Shown here in pieces: positions 44,470 through 53,465 of a stretch of DNA of 64,000 nucleotides. This DNA is from Rhizobium glycinendophyticum. GTDB lineage: Bacteria > Pseudomonadota > Alphaproteobacteria > Rhizobiales > Rhizobiaceae. Location: the NCBI RefSeq assembly GCF_006443685.1, contig NZ_VFYP01000004.1, forward strand, positions 62,001-126,000, in the 5' to 3' direction. The notes under the pieces are model-generated. The model ran no database searches. It worked only from the letters and a program-made list of their open reading frames with translations, and was not told the DNA's origin. The position numbers and the translations under genes were made by a program. The stretch's first letter is position 1. Each line of letters starts with the position of its first letter.

Positions 44470-45414
44470 ATGTGCGTCGCCTGCAACCACACCATTCACC
44501 GCGCCCAACACAATTTCGGCTGGAACCGCGACTTCCCGCCGGCGCTGACCGCAAAGCCCGGCGAAACGATCCTGTTCGAGTGCATGGATTCCTCCGGGGG
44601 CCAGATCGGTCCCGATGCGACGCTTGAAACACTCGCCAACCTCGACTTTGGCAAGATCAACCCGGTGTCCGGCCCCGTTTACGTCGAAGGCGCTGAGCCC
44701 GGCGACGCGCTAAAAGTTACCATCCGCAAGTTTCATCCGTCGGGCCATGGCTGGACCGCGAATATTCCAGGCTTCGGCCTGCTTGCCGACCAATTCAAGG
44801 ATCCGGCTCTGCATGTCTGGTCCTATGATACGGCGTCCATGGCGCCCGCCGCTTACGGCCCCGGTGGCAAGGTGCCGCTCAAACCCTTTACCGGCACGAT
44901 CGGCGTAGCACCGGCAGAAGCAGGGCTCCATTCCGTCGTCCCGCCGCGGCGCGTCGGCGGCAACATGGACATCCGCGATCTGACGGCAGGGGTGACACTT
45001 TACCTGCCGATCGAAGTCGAAGGCGCACTGTTCTCCGTCGGCGACACCCATGCCGCCCAGGGTGACGGCGAAGTCTGCGGCACGGCCATCGAAAGCCAGA
45101 TGAATGTCGAGCTCACGCTTGACCTGGTGAAGGGTGCCAACCTCAAGACGCCGCGCTTCACCACCACCGAACCCGTTACTCGCCATCTCGACGGCGCCGG
45201 CTACGAGGTGACGACCGGCATCGGTCCCGATCTGATGACCGGCGCCCAGGAAGCCGTCATGCGAATGATCGATCTTCTGACCGCCGAACACGGCATGAAC
45301 CCCGTTGATGCCTATATGCTCTGCTCGGTCTGCGGCGACTTGCGCATCAGCGAGATCGTCGACATGCCAAACTGGGTCGTGTCCTTCTATTTCCCGAGGA
45401 TCGTGCTCCAGTGA
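44470..45414 (+). CDS. Acetamidase/formamidase family amidohydrolase
   Basis: This cytoplasmic amidase of the FmdA/AmdA family has 314 residues and hydrolyses short amides to carboxylate and ammonia. Family patterns are ETILFECMDSSGGQIGPDAT near the N-terminus, PAEAGLHSVVPPRRVGGNMD and FSVGDTHAAQGDGEVCGTAI in the middle. The ATG at 44470 follows CGGAG. It overlaps the ATPase gene at GTGA. It is the enzymatic output of the amiC/amiR-controlled operon. Whether the substrate is formamide, acetamide or a larger amide brought in by the transporter is open. Confidence 0.9.
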   Translation: MCVACNHTIHRAQHNFGWNRDFPPALTAKPGETILFECMDSSGGQIGPDATLETLANLDFGKINPVSGPVYVEGAEPGDALKVTIRKFHPSGHGWTANIPGFGLLADQFKDPALHVWSYDTASMAPAAYGPGGKVPLKPFTGTIGVAPAEAGLHSVVPPRRVGGNMDIRDLTAGVTLYLPIEVEGALFSVGDTHAAQGDGEVCGTAIESQMNVELTLDLVKGANLKTPRFTTTEPVTRHLDGAGYEVTTGIGPDLMTGAQEAVMRMIDLLTAEHGMNPVDAYMLCSVCGDLRISEIVDMPNWVVSFYFPRIVLQ

Positions 45415-47075
45415 CGGCTACCTCTCGTCAGCCGGTCCTCGCGGTCCGTAATCTCTCCGTCGACGCGCGCACGCCGACAGGCCTGAAACGCATCCTGAAC
45501 GATGTGAGTTTCGAGATCGCCGCTGGAGAGACCTTGTGCCTTGCCGGTGAATCCGGCTCGGGCAAGTCCGTGACCTCGCTTGCCATCATGGGACTTTTGC
45601 CGAAGGCGGCGCTTAGGGTCGCATCCGGTGAGATCAGGCTTGGCGAAGAAAGCCTGCTTGGGCTGCCTGAACGGGCCATGCGCCGCATCCGTGGCCGTGA
45701 CGTGGCGATGATCTTTCAGGAGCCGATGACGTCGCTTAACCCTGTCATGACGATCGGCGCCCAGATGACGGAGGCGATCCGCGAGCATCGGGAAGACAGC
45801 ACCGAGAGCCCGGAAACGATTGCCCGCCAGATGCTCGATGCCGTTCACATGACAGAGGCGCAGCGTCGCCTCACACAGTACCCGCACGAGCTCTCAGGCG
45901 GCATGCGCCAGCGCGTGATGATCGCAATGGCGCTCTCCTGCCGTCCCAAGGTCCTGATTGCCGATGAACCGACAACAGCACTCGACGTCACCGTCCAGGC
46001 GCAGATCCTGACACTGATCCGGGAACTGCGCCGGGAGTTCCAGACCTCGATCCTGATGATCACCCACGACATGGGCGTGGTCGCCGAAATGGCGGACCGG
46101 GTCGCTGTCATGCAGCAGGGGCGCGTGGTCGAACAGGGTGATGCCCTTCAAATTTTCGAAGAACCCGCACAGCCCTATACCCGCCAATTGCTGGCCGCGG
46201 TTCCGCGGCTTGGCGCCCTTGCCGGGACAACGGTTCCGCCGAAGGTGACCGCCCACCCTCCCCTGCCCGCGTCGCCCCAGCCCGTGCTCGAAGTCCTCGA
46301 CCTCAGCGTGACCTATGGCAAGAAGACCGGCTGGTTCTCACGAAGCAAGACGCCGGAACCGACCGTCAAGAAGGTCGGCTTCGACCTGAAAGCCGGCGAG
46401 ACGCTCGGCCTCGTCGGTGAGAGCGGTTCGGGAAAATCAACGACCGGCAAGGCCGTGCTCGGCCTAATCCCCTTCGACGGCAGTGTCCGCATTGCGGGAC
46501 GCGAAGTCTTTCCGTCATCCCCCTCGATCATGCTGCCGGTGCGTCGCAGCGCCCAGATGATCTTCCAGGATCCCTATGCCTCGCTTGATCCGCGCATGAG
46601 TGTGGGTGCAGCGATCGCCGAACCGTTGGTCATTCACGGTATCGCCAACGCATCGGAGCGCAAGGACCGGGTGGCCGCACTCCTCAAACGGGTTGAACTG
46701 CCCCCAGAGGCTGCCGAGCGTTATCCGCACGAATTTTCTGGCGGGCAGCGCCAACGGATCTGCATTGCACGCGCCCTTGCGCTCAAACCACAACTGATCG
46801 TCGCCGACGAAAGCGTGGCCGCCCTCGACGTGTCGGTCCGGGCTCGCGTGCTCGACCTGATGCTGGAACTGCAGGAAGAAATGGGGCTCGCCTATCTCTT
46901 CATCTCACACGACATGGCCGTCATCGAGAAGATGTCGCACAATGTCGCTGTCATGCGCGGTGGAGAAATTGTCGAGATCGGGCCGCGCGCCCAGGTCTTC
47001 GAGAACCCGCGCGATCCCTATACCCGGGCCTTGATGGCCGCCGTTCCTATCCCCGATCCGCGTCGGTATCGTTGA
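45411..47075 (+). CDS. Dipeptide-type ABC transporter ATPase (DppD-DppF fusion)
   Basis: This 554-residue protein fuses two nucleotide-binding domains. Each has Walker A GESGSGKS; the signatures are [15 protein letters not shown] and [15 protein letters not shown]; Walker B motifs are [12 protein letters not shown] and [12 protein letters not shown], with Ser instead of Pro in the second. Domain 1 ends with the oligopeptide-type tail [19 protein letters not shown]. The start is a GTG at 45411 overlapping the amidase stop. Fusion of DppD and DppF is common in rhizobial systems. It ends the amide operon, followed by a terminator. Confidence 0.9.
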   Translation: MTATSRQPVLAVRNLSVDARTPTGLKRILNDVSFEIAAGETLCLAGESGSGKSVTSLAIMGLLPKAALRVASGEIRLGEESLLGLPERAMRRIRGRDVAMIFQEPMTSLNPVMTIGAQMTEAIREHREDSTESPETIARQMLDAVHMTEAQRRLTQYPHELSGGMRQRVMIAMALSCRPKVLIADEPTTALDVTVQAQILTLIRELRREFQTSILMITHDMGVVAEMADRVAVMQQGRVVEQGDALQIFEEPAQPYTRQLLAAVPRLGALAGTTVPPKVTAHPPLPASPQPVLEVLDLSVTYGKKTGWFSRSKTPEPTVKKVGFDLKAGETLGLVGESGSGKSTTGKAVLGLIPFDGSVRIAGREVFPSSPSIMLPVRRSAQMIFQDPYASLDPRMSVGAAIAEPLVIHGIANASERKDRVAALLKRVELPPEAAERYPHEFSGGQRQRICIARALALKPQLIVADESVAALDVSVRARVLDLMLELQEEMGLAYLFISHDMAVIEKMSHNVAVMRGGEIVEIGPRAQVFENPRDPYTRALMAAVPIPDPRRYR

Positions 47076-47110
47076 CCACGAAAGGGGAATTCCGGCCTCC
47101 CTTGTGAGAA

Positions 47111-47149
47111 AATGAGCGATACTTGGACCTTTTATCGCTCATTTTTTTA
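47111..47149 (+). terminator. Terminator of the amide operon built from two Fic-site half repeats
   Basis: AATGAGCGATA and TATCGCTCATT form an 11-base-pair stem with an 11-base loop, followed by a seven-T run. The same ATGAGCGATA half-site recurs in the next inverted repeat over the fic start, so this element may double as an operator. Confidence 0.75.
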
Positions 47150-47156
47150 GGGCACA

Positions 47157-47186
47157 ATGAGCGATAAACAGGAATTTATCGCTCAT
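47157..47186. promoter_or_regulatory. Perfect inverted repeat spanning the fic ribosome site and start
   Basis: ATGAGCGATAAA and TTTATCGCTCAT are perfect 12-base arms around CAGGAA. The AGGA ribosome site lies in the spacer, and the right arm runs into the ATG at 47185. Binding here as DNA, or folding as RNA, would shut off fic expression. Two more half-sites lie at 47112-47121 and 47131-47142. Confidence 0.7.
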
Positions 47187-48333
47187 GGCGTGGAATTGGC
47201 AACTGGAGGGGTGGCCTCACTTCGAGTGGCAACCGCCGCGACTACGGCTCAGGGAGCAGGCATTCACGGAGAACGCGGCGGTCGCCGTCGGCACCATGCG
47301 CCATATAGGTTCGGAAGACCGAGAAGAGCTTGTGATCGAGTTGCTGAGCTCGAACGCGATAAGCACATCGGCAATAGAAGGTGAGATCCTGGATCGTGAC
47401 AGTGTCCAATCCTCTCTTCGCCGACAACTGGGAATGTCTGCAGCCAACCTGCGCAGCAGGCCGGCCGAAGCAGGCATCGCCGAGATGATGGCAGATCTCT
47501 ACCGGCGTCCGCTGTCCCCGATTTCCGAGCAGCGACTTTTCGAATGGCACCGCATGGTCATGAACGGTCGCCGGGACCTCAGCCAGATCGGGAGCTACCG
47601 CAGTCATGACGAGCCGATGCAGATCGTCTCAGGCGCGTTGGGCCGCGAGCGAGTGCATTTCGAGGCACCGCCATCCGACCGTCTGGCGAAAGAGATGGGC
47701 ATGTTCCTCGAATGGCTTGACCGCACTTCTCCAGGTGGGCCTGAGCCATTGCCCACACTGGCACGTGCCGGCATTGCCCATCTTTGGTTTGAAAGTATTC
47801 ACCCCTTCGAGGACGGCAATGGCCGTATCGGGCGTGTGATCGCCGAAAGTATCCTTGCTCGCGCGATCTCCACGCCAACATTCAGCGCATTGTCGAAAAC
47901 CTTGTTGAAGCATCGCAAGGATTATTACGCCAGGTTGGAGGCTGCAAGCACCACGCTCCTCATCGACGACTGGCTCTCATGGTTCGCGGACCGGGCTCTT
48001 GAGGCGCAGGCGTCAGCGGACGATCTGGTCGGGTTCCTGATCGAAAAGACACGGTTCATGGACCGATTGAGAGGCATAATAAATGAACGGCAGGAAAAGG
48101 TCCTCCTGCGCATGCTGGCGGAGGGGCCGGAAGGATTTGAGGGAGGTCTGAGCGCCGGCAATTATGCGACAATCACCGGGGCCCCACCCTCCACTATTAC
48201 TCGGGACCTTTCCGATCTTGTCGATAAGGGCGCTCTACTGCGCTCAGGCGAGCGCAAGGCAACGCGCTACAGGTTGAACCTCGCGACCCAATCGGAAAGA
48301 CCAGTTGCCACCCGCCTCCACCCGGAGCGATAA
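47185..48333 (+). CDS. Fic family protein with C-terminal winged helix
   Basis: This 382-residue Fic protein has an N-terminal DUF4172-like segment, the inhibitory motif TSAIEG (Thr61, Glu65, Gly66) and the complete active-site motif HPFEDGNGRIGR (His206 onward). The motif predicts AMP transfer to a protein hydroxyl, kept in check by the N-terminal inhibitory helix. The C-terminal 80 residues form a winged-helix candidate (GNYATITGAPPSTITRDLSD, LVDKGALLRS). The ATG at 47185 lies at the end of a perfect inverted repeat, with AGGA 11 bases upstream. The winged helix together with the four upstream repeats suggests autoregulation. Target proteins are unknown. Confidence 0.88.
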   Translation: MAWNWQLEGWPHFEWQPPRLRLREQAFTENAAVAVGTMRHIGSEDREELVIELLSSNAISTSAIEGEILDRDSVQSSLRRQLGMSAANLRSRPAEAGIAEMMADLYRRPLSPISEQRLFEWHRMVMNGRRDLSQIGSYRSHDEPMQIVSGALGRERVHFEAPPSDRLAKEMGMFLEWLDRTSPGGPEPLPTLARAGIAHLWFESIHPFEDGNGRIGRVIAESILARAISTPTFSALSKTLLKHRKDYYARLEAASTTLLIDDWLSWFADRALEAQASADDLVGFLIEKTRFMDRLRGIINERQEKVLLRMLAEGPEGFEGGLSAGNYATITGAPPSTITRDLSDLVDKGALLRSGERKATRYRLNLATQSERPVATRLHPER

Positions 48334-48342
48334 AAGCGTCGA

Positions 48343-49455
48343 TCAGATCGTCTTGCTGAAGCTATCGGTGAACTCTACCGAGCCATCCCCGCGGCTTGCT
48401 TCGCAAAGAACGACGTCCAAGGCTTCGGCCATCACGTTCACCACGGCAAAGCCGCCCATGTAACCGGCCTTCGGCTTGAAGATGTCGATGCCGTCCCGAT
48501 TGTAGATCATGGCTGTTTCGTGCTGGTGGCCGTGAAACAGAGCAATGACATTGTAGGGTTTCAGGATCTCGACCATCTTCGCGCGATCCTCTTCACTCCA
48601 CCAGTGAGGCGGACCGCTCCCCTGCGTATCGAAAGTCCGTTTTTCGGCATCCCACATTTCGGTGGAGAAGGGATCCCATCCATAGTGCTGAAACAGGATC
48701 ACTGGCTTGCGGTTGGCAGCGTAGGTGGCAAGGTCTGCGGCAAGCCAGTCCAGTCCGGAGATCGCGCCTTTCACGGTGTCCCCCGCGAAGCGCTGGGTCT
48801 GGACGAGGTGTACGTTCGGCCAGTCCCAGGAATAGCAGTCGGATTCGACGTCGTAGTTGGTCACAGGGACCGGAGGCTTGAAGAAGACCGTCGAGCGGTG
48901 GTTCATCTCGACATAGTCGCGAAGCTCGCGGCGGTACCAGTCGACATGCGGCGGTCCATCCTGATCGAGGTCGTGATTGCCGAGGCCCAGATACACCGGA
49001 AAATGCACACGGTCTTGTCCGACACCCTGTTCATACCTCTGGCTGAACTGGCGCAACTGGTAGCCTTCCCCCGGAAGCGCGCGCTGACCGCCGCCGTCAT
49101 CGGTCAGATCTCCGCCGGTCACGACGCCTCTTGGGGTCGCCATCCGTTTCCCTGCGCCCATGAGGTTGGTCGGCTTGCCGGAGATCTCATTTGGCCAAAA
49201 CAGCCGGGGGACGCTATTGATGGCCCGGACATGCCTCAGCAGATTGGCGTCGGTCTTGCCTTCTTCGGCGCAGTTCGGTGCCAGGCCATTGGCCATCCGG
49301 CAGGCGTGAATGTCGTTGGTGAAGATGAAGGTCGAGCTTTCCGGCTTCTGCGCTGCCATCAGTCTCGGCGGCAAAACCAGGCCGGCGCTTGCGGTTGCCG
49401 TGAGGGAACTCAGAAATCTCCGTCTGCTCAGCAGCGGAAAGTTGTTTCGGCTCAT
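48343..49455 (-). CDS. TAT-exported calcineurin-like metallophosphoesterase
   Basis: This 370-residue phosphoesterase has a twin-arginine signal (LSRRRFLSSLTATASAGLVL). Metal-binding motifs follow in order: FTNDIHACRM, VVTGGDLTDDGG, LGLGNHDLDQDG, ILFQHYGWDP and ALFHGHQHETA. The first ligand box reads NDIH rather than the usual DxH. I chose the ATG at 49455 because it places the RR motif near residue 11; an ATG further upstream is possible. It is predicted to act in the periplasm on a phosphoester. It is convergent with fic, and its neighbours give no clue to the substrate. Confidence 0.83.
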   Translation of the reverse strand: MSRNNFPLLSRRRFLSSLTATASAGLVLPPRLMAAQKPESSTFIFTNDIHACRMANGLAPNCAEEGKTDANLLRHVRAINSVPRLFWPNEISGKPTNLMGAGKRMATPRGVVTGGDLTDDGGGQRALPGEGYQLRQFSQRYEQGVGQDRVHFPVYLGLGNHDLDQDGPPHVDWYRRELRDYVEMNHRSTVFFKPPVPVTNYDVESDCYSWDWPNVHLVQTQRFAGDTVKGAISGLDWLAADLATYAANRKPVILFQHYGWDPFSTEMWDAEKRTFDTQGSGPPHWWSEEDRAKMVEILKPYNVIALFHGHQHETAMIYNRDGIDIFKPKAGYMGGFAVVNVMAEALDVVLCEASRGDGSVEFTDSFSKTI

Positions 49456-49582
49456 TTCGTTTGCCACTCTTTGCATCCATGTGTGACTGCTTGCAGCCCC
49501 CCACATGTCTGACCGCACCTGTTTTTATGCCAGACTAGAATTGCTCGACCTTGGCGTCCAGAGCCCCTGGTCCGCATAGACT

Positions 49583-50923
49583 TCAGTCAAACTCCAGCGT
49601 GGCTTCAAAGACGGTTTCCCCCTCGACAGAGGCAAGGGAGCGCAGCGTGAGGCGGCCGTTCATCTGCGCCATGAGGCGATCGACGATGGCAAGGCCCAGA
49701 CCCGATCCCGGCAGGGTCGAGCGCCCACGGCGAAAACGCTGCCGATACTGGTCAACATCCTCCCCGCCCGACCCCGGCATGACATTGCTCACGCGGATGC
49801 GCCGGCCCTGTGATAGGTGGACCTCAACGGGTCTGTCCTCAACACCATATTTCGACGCATTTTCGAGGAGGTTCTTGAAGGCAATGCCAAAGGCATCCGG
49901 ATCGATTTGCAATGGGACCGGCACATCAGGCAGGTCTTTGCCGACTTCAATCGTGACCCCGGGATGAGCCCGGATAAAGTCGTCCAGCACGAGGTCGAAT
50001 AACGGCAGAAGCTCCGTTGGTTCCGCGGCGCTGCCAATACCGGCCTCGGCGCGGGCGAGCTGCAGGAGCTTTTCCAGCATGGCCGAGAGGCGCCGTAACG
50101 CCGACTGCACCTGGAGCGCCCTTGCGCGTGCGGGACTGTCGGCAAGATCGGTGACCAGGATCTCGGTTTGCGCCAATGCTCCGGCAAGAGGTGTGCGCAG
50201 TTCATGCGCGCTGTTGGCCGCAAGATCCCGCTCCGCCTGAAGCGAGGCGGTCAGGCGTTCGAGCAGCGTGTTGATCGAGCCCGGGATCGCGGCAAGTTCC
50301 GCCGGCAGATCCTCCATCAAGATCGGCGTCATGTTGGTGCCATCCCGTTCGGCGATCGCGTCGCCGAGTCGAGCCACGGGAGCGGTCGCTCGAGAAACGA
50401 GCCACCAGGTGGCAAGCATGCCGAGCGGCAAGAGGACCATGATCGGCAACAACAGGGCAAGCGCGCTTTCAAGCGTTGCCTCGCGACGATGGGCGAGCGA
50501 ATCCGCCATTTGCACGAAGAGGCTGCCGCTCACCGTCTCGACAGTAAAGATGCGTCGGTCCCCGTCATCTGTGAAACCGGAGACCAGCGGTGCCCCGTAA
50601 GGCTCTGGACTAACGTTATTGGAGTGGAGTAGGACACGACCCGTTGCGTCACGTACCTGATAGGTCAGATATTCGTCGTGCAATCCGGGTTTCGGATCCG
50701 CGATCCGGTAAGGCTCCTCCCGCGCCTCACGCCGAAAAAGATCATCGACCACGAGCGGCACCAGGCGCTCCGTGGTTTCCTGAAGAGCACTGTCAAAGAC
50801 CTCGTCAAACTCATCGCGCATCACGGAGATGCCGAGCAGCACTGCAATTGTCCAGAAGACGAACAACAGTCCCGACAATGAGGCGATCAATCTGCGCGAC
50901 AGGCTGGCCGGTTTCCTTGCCAT
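49583..50923 (-). CDS. Sensor histidine kinase (QseC/PhoQ-like)
   Basis: This membrane sensor kinase has 446 residues. Transmembrane helix 1 is SGLLFVFWTIAVLLGISVM, then a periplasmic domain of about 120 residues, helix 2 ALALLLPIMVLLPLGMLATW, a HAMP-like linker, the H-box NSAHELRTPLAGALAQTE, and an ATPase domain with NLLENASKYG and GSGLGLAIVDRLM. The glycine-rich G1 box DxGxG is replaced by a divergent NVMPGSGGE stretch. The ATG at 50923 is one base behind the stop of the response regulator gene, so the pair is one operon. The signal is unknown. Confidence 0.88.
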   Translation of the reverse strand: MARKPASLSRRLIASLSGLLFVFWTIAVLLGISVMRDEFDEVFDSALQETTERLVPLVVDDLFRREAREEPYRIADPKPGLHDEYLTYQVRDATGRVLLHSNNVSPEPYGAPLVSGFTDDGDRRIFTVETVSGSLFVQMADSLAHRREATLESALALLLPIMVLLPLGMLATWWLVSRATAPVARLGDAIAERDGTNMTPILMEDLPAELAAIPGSINTLLERLTASLQAERDLAANSAHELRTPLAGALAQTEILVTDLADSPARARALQVQSALRRLSAMLEKLLQLARAEAGIGSAAEPTELLPLFDLVLDDFIRAHPGVTIEVGKDLPDVPVPLQIDPDAFGIAFKNLLENASKYGVEDRPVEVHLSQGRRIRVSNVMPGSGGEDVDQYRQRFRRGRSTLPGSGLGLAIVDRLMAQMNGRLTLRSLASVEGETVFEATLEFD

Positions 50924-50924
50924 A

Positions 50925-51581
50925 TCATACAATCCTGTAACCGAGCCCACGTACCGTCTCGATGGCGTCTTTGCCGAGCTTGCGACGCAAGCGGCTGACA
51001 TAGACTTCGACCGTATTGCTCTCCACTTCCGCACCGAATTCATAGAGGGCTTCCTCGATCTGGCCCTTAGAAACGATGGCATGACGACGCGCGATCAGCC
51101 GATCAAGGACTGCCCATTCGCGCGAGGAGAGACTTACATCGGTGCCGTCAGCCGCCACCAGGCGGCGCTCAGCAACGAAAACCTTGAGTGCGCCGATCGT
51201 TACTTCCGGCAAAGGTTGGGCGCCATAACGGCGCGAGACGGCCTGGATGCGCGCCTGCAACTCGCCGAGATCGACCGGTTTCACCAGATAGTCATCCGCC
51301 CCGGCATTCAGCCCGGCGATTCGGTCGGACACCTGGTCATGGGCTGTCATGATGATCACAGGGGTTGCATCCCGCCGACTGCGCATCTGCTTGAGAATGT
51401 CGATGCCATTTCCGTCCGGCAGCCGCAGGTCGAGCAGCACCAGATCATAAGGAGCCGCGGCGAGACTGGCCTCGCTTGCTTCCCGGGTCATTGACCAGTC
51501 AACGGCGTGGCCCTGCCGGCGCACATAGGTCCTGACCGCGTCGCCTAACACCTCATCGTCTTCAACCAAAAGCACGCGCAT
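50925..51581 (-). CDS. OmpR-family response regulator (QseB-like)
   Basis: This 218-residue two-component regulator has the acidic pocket VEDDE, phosphoacceptor Asp51 (LVLLDLRLPDG), the conserved MTAHD and Lys in DDYLVKPVDLGEL, and a C-terminal winged helix ending EVYVSRLRRKLGKDAIETVR followed by GLGYRIV. It is transcribed with the histidine kinase, whose gene begins one base after its stop. The group includes QseB and PmrA-type regulators that often control envelope genes. The target genes are not evident here. Confidence 0.92.
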   Translation of the reverse strand: MRVLLVEDDEVLGDAVRTYVRRQGHAVDWSMTREASEASLAAAPYDLVLLDLRLPDGNGIDILKQMRSRRDATPVIIMTAHDQVSDRIAGLNAGADDYLVKPVDLGELQARIQAVSRRYGAQPLPEVTIGALKVFVAERRLVAADGTDVSLSSREWAVLDRLIARRHAIVSKGQIEEALYEFGAEVESNTVEVYVSRLRRKLGKDAIETVRGLGYRIV

Positions 51582-51679
51582 GGGTCCGCCTGTGAAGCCT
51601 TTCAGATCACAGGGTAGTTCGTAATCGTCAGCATCAAAAGGTCAACCGCAGTTCTCCGTCGAAACGTCGAGCTCGCATC

Positions 51680-51732
51680 AGGGTTTGTCAACCCTTCGCA
51701 TGCGAGATCGGAACCGCTGCGTGTCGCATGCG
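51680..51732. promoter_or_regulatory. Repeat-rich region upstream of the PRC-barrel gene
   Basis: AGGGTT-TGTC-AACCCT (51680-51695) is an inverted repeat, directly followed by TCGCATGCGA (51696-51705). TCGCATGCG recurs at 51724-51732, 28 bases on. The cluster lies in the divergent region between the response regulator and the PRC-barrel gene and may contain regulator sites. Confidence 0.35.
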
Positions 51733-51767
51733 TTCACCATGCTCCTACAAAACATGGAGGAACGACA

Positions 51768-52064
51768 ATGGATCACAGCAAGCATGTCCGCCTCGCCCCG
51801 ACCGAACTGACCCCTTCCGTCCTTCAGGGCGCCACCGTCTATGGTGCCGACGACCACAAGGTCGGGAAGGTTGACCACGTTCACGGCATCGGTGCCAGCA
51901 GCCAGGCAATCGTGGATGTCGGCGGCTTTCTCGGGATCGGTGCCAAGCCTGTGGCAGTCCCGCTGACCGACCTCGATTTCATGCGTGACGAGGATGGTGA
52001 CGTCCATGCGGTCACATCCTGGACCAAGGACCAGTTGAAAAACATGCCTGAACACCGGCACTAA
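51768..52064 (+). CDS. PRC-barrel domain protein
   Basis: This 98-residue protein has a single PRC-barrel-like beta domain: LQGATVYGADDHKVGKVDHV, then VDVGGFLGIGAKPVAVPLTD. There is no signal peptide or membrane segment. A strong ATGGAGGA site precedes the ATG, and a terminator follows, so it is a monocistronic gene with good translation. Short PRC-barrel proteins are common and often stress-induced in rhizobia; the molecular role is unknown. It is divergent from the two-component operon. Confidence 0.83.
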   Translation: MDHSKHVRLAPTELTPSVLQGATVYGADDHKVGKVDHVHGIGASSQAIVDVGGFLGIGAKPVAVPLTDLDFMRDEDGDVHAVTSWTKDQLKNMPEHRH

Positions 52065-52084
52065 CTGATCACCAACCCCTCATC

Positions 52085-52115
52085 GAAACCCGGCCAACGT
52101 GTCGGGTTTCTTTTT
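52085..52115 (+). terminator. Rho-independent terminator behind the PRC-barrel gene
   Basis: GAAACCCG and CGGGTTTC form an 8-base-pair stem with a 10-base loop, followed by five T residues. It lies 20 bases behind the stop and just before the convergent xthA gene. Confidence 0.85.
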
Positions 52116-52126
52116 AGATCTCTGAC

Positions 52127-52894
52127 TTAGATATCGATCCAGACGGGCGCGTGGTCGCTCGTGTGCGGCCATTCTCTCACGAAGCGATCTATCCCTGCCC
52201 GCTTCAGGTCAGGGGTGAGCTGTGGACTCAACAGAAAATGGTCGATGCGCAGACCTGCATCGCGGGCATAGGCGTTTCGAAGGTATTTCCAGAACGTATA
52301 GAGCCGCTGCTGCGGATAAAGGTGTCGCAAGGCGTCTGTCCAGCCTTGATCCACAAGATTGGCGTAGGCCCTGCGAACCTCCGGACGGAACAGGGCGTCA
52401 TCGGCCCACCGCTCCGGATTGTAGACGTCCAGGTCCGTTGGCATGACGTTGAAATCACCGATCAGCGCCGTCTTCAGCTCAAGATCCAGAAGCCCGGCTG
52501 CATAGTCCTGCAGCCGCTTGAACCAACGAAGCTTGTAATTAAACTTCGGCCCGGGAGCAGGATTGCCATTGGGAAGGTAAAGACAGCCAAAGATGATCCC
52601 GTCGATGGCCGCTTCGATATAGCGGCTCTGCTGGTCGTGCGCGTCTCCAGGCAGCCCGCGGCGGGTTTCAATCGGCTCTCGGTCACGCGCAAGAATAGCC
52701 ACGCCGTTCCAGGAGGTCTGGCCATGCCATACCGCCCCGTATCCCGCTCGCTCCAGGGCGCGGTGGGGAAACTTGGCGTCCGGCGCCTTCAACTCCTGAA
52801 GGCAGACGACGTCGGGGCGTGCCTCTGAAAGCCATCGAAGAAGAAGCTCCAGCCGGCCATTTATGCCGTTCACATTGTATGTTGCGACCTTCAC
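52127..52894 (-). CDS. xthA: Exodeoxyribonuclease III
   Basis: This AP endonuclease and 3'-5' exonuclease of the XthA group has 255 residues and acts in base excision repair. Conserved boxes are VATYNVNGINGRL, VVCLQELKAPD (metal Glu), IGDFNVMPTDLDVYN, RIDHFLLSP and TSDHAPVW (catalytic His). I chose the GTG at 52894: it puts the protein start where XthA proteins begin and falls after the stop of the preceding gene. An ATG at 52933 would add 13 nonconserved residues and overlap that gene. Alphaproteobacteria often have two xth paralogues; this may be one of them. Confidence 0.92.
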   Translation of the reverse strand: MKVATYNVNGINGRLELLLRWLSEARPDVVCLQELKAPDAKFPHRALERAGYGAVWHGQTSWNGVAILARDREPIETRRGLPGDAHDQQSRYIEAAIDGIIFGCLYLPNGNPAPGPKFNYKLRWFKRLQDYAAGLLDLELKTALIGDFNVMPTDLDVYNPERWADDALFRPEVRRAYANLVDQGWTDALRHLYPQQRLYTFWKYLRNAYARDAGLRIDHFLLSPQLTPDLKRAGIDRFVREWPHTSDHAPVWIDI

Positions 52895-52907
52895 CGAACA
52901 ATGCTCG

Positions 52908-53216
52908 TCAACCGCGCGAAACCTCCACGGCACCGGTTTCGCTCAGACTGCGTTGCACGGTGTCGAGTTGCGCCGCCGCAATATCCACCGAGACCTCGAT
53001 CTGACCTTCGAGCGGCGCGTCGTGACGGTCGCCATCCTCGTGGTCGACATCACCGCCTGAGGGTGCGGTGCCTGCGGTATTTTTGGACGTCGTAGACTGG
53101 ACGAAGATATCGGGGCGTGCGACCCGGTACTGCTGCACAAGATGCTCGACCGCACGGTCTGCAGCCGCCCGGGTTTCAAATCGGGCTCGGATGGTGGTGG
53201 TGCTGTCGTCGGCCAT
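52908..53216 (-). CDS. Conserved hypothetical protein, 102 aa
   Basis: This is a small cytoplasmic protein I do not recognise by family. The first 40 residues (TTTIRARFETRAAADRAVEH, LVQQYRVARPDIFVQS) and the last 35 (IEVSVDIAAAQLDTVQRSLS, ETGAVEVSRG) look like two alpha/beta halves of one ferredoxin-like fold. They are joined by an acidic, Gly/Asp-rich linker. Such a layout resembles short stress proteins of the general-stress type. It lies 13 bases upstream of xthA on the same strand and probably shares its mRNA. The 249-base gap upstream (53217-53465) shows nothing recognisable. Confidence 0.7.
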   Translation of the reverse strand: MADDSTTTIRARFETRAAADRAVEHLVQQYRVARPDIFVQSTTSKNTAGTAPSGGDVDHEDGDRHDAPLEGQIEVSVDIAAAQLDTVQRSLSETGAVEVSRG

Positions 53217-53465
53217 GGCATGCTCCTGTTGATTTGATGACAGGAGGCAAACGCATCAGGACGCTCCAGGTTCGGATTGCGATGCGCGATGGTTTTGGAT
53301 GGCCATGCTTACTTCTCCGCCTGCCTCGGGCAGGGATTGACATCGAGGCCTCGCAAGAGGGCCACCCGGGCGGGGGCGCCCAGGTGGCTTGCTCGGATAC
53401 TCCCAAGTGACGGCAACCACGTGGCGGACGTGGAGGTCTGGTAGCCTGGGACGTCTCGCGAACCC

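Noticed and set aside
47157..47384. Alternative reading frame starting at the ATG inside the left arm of the fic repeat
   Set aside because: It is out of frame with the Fic protein, has low-complexity basic content in its second half, and lacks its own ribosome site. The Fic frame from 47185 is clearly the coding one.
52895..52933. Upstream ATG start for xthA
   Set aside because: It adds 13 residues not found in XthA proteins and overlaps the preceding gene. The GTG at 52894 gives the normal N-terminus.
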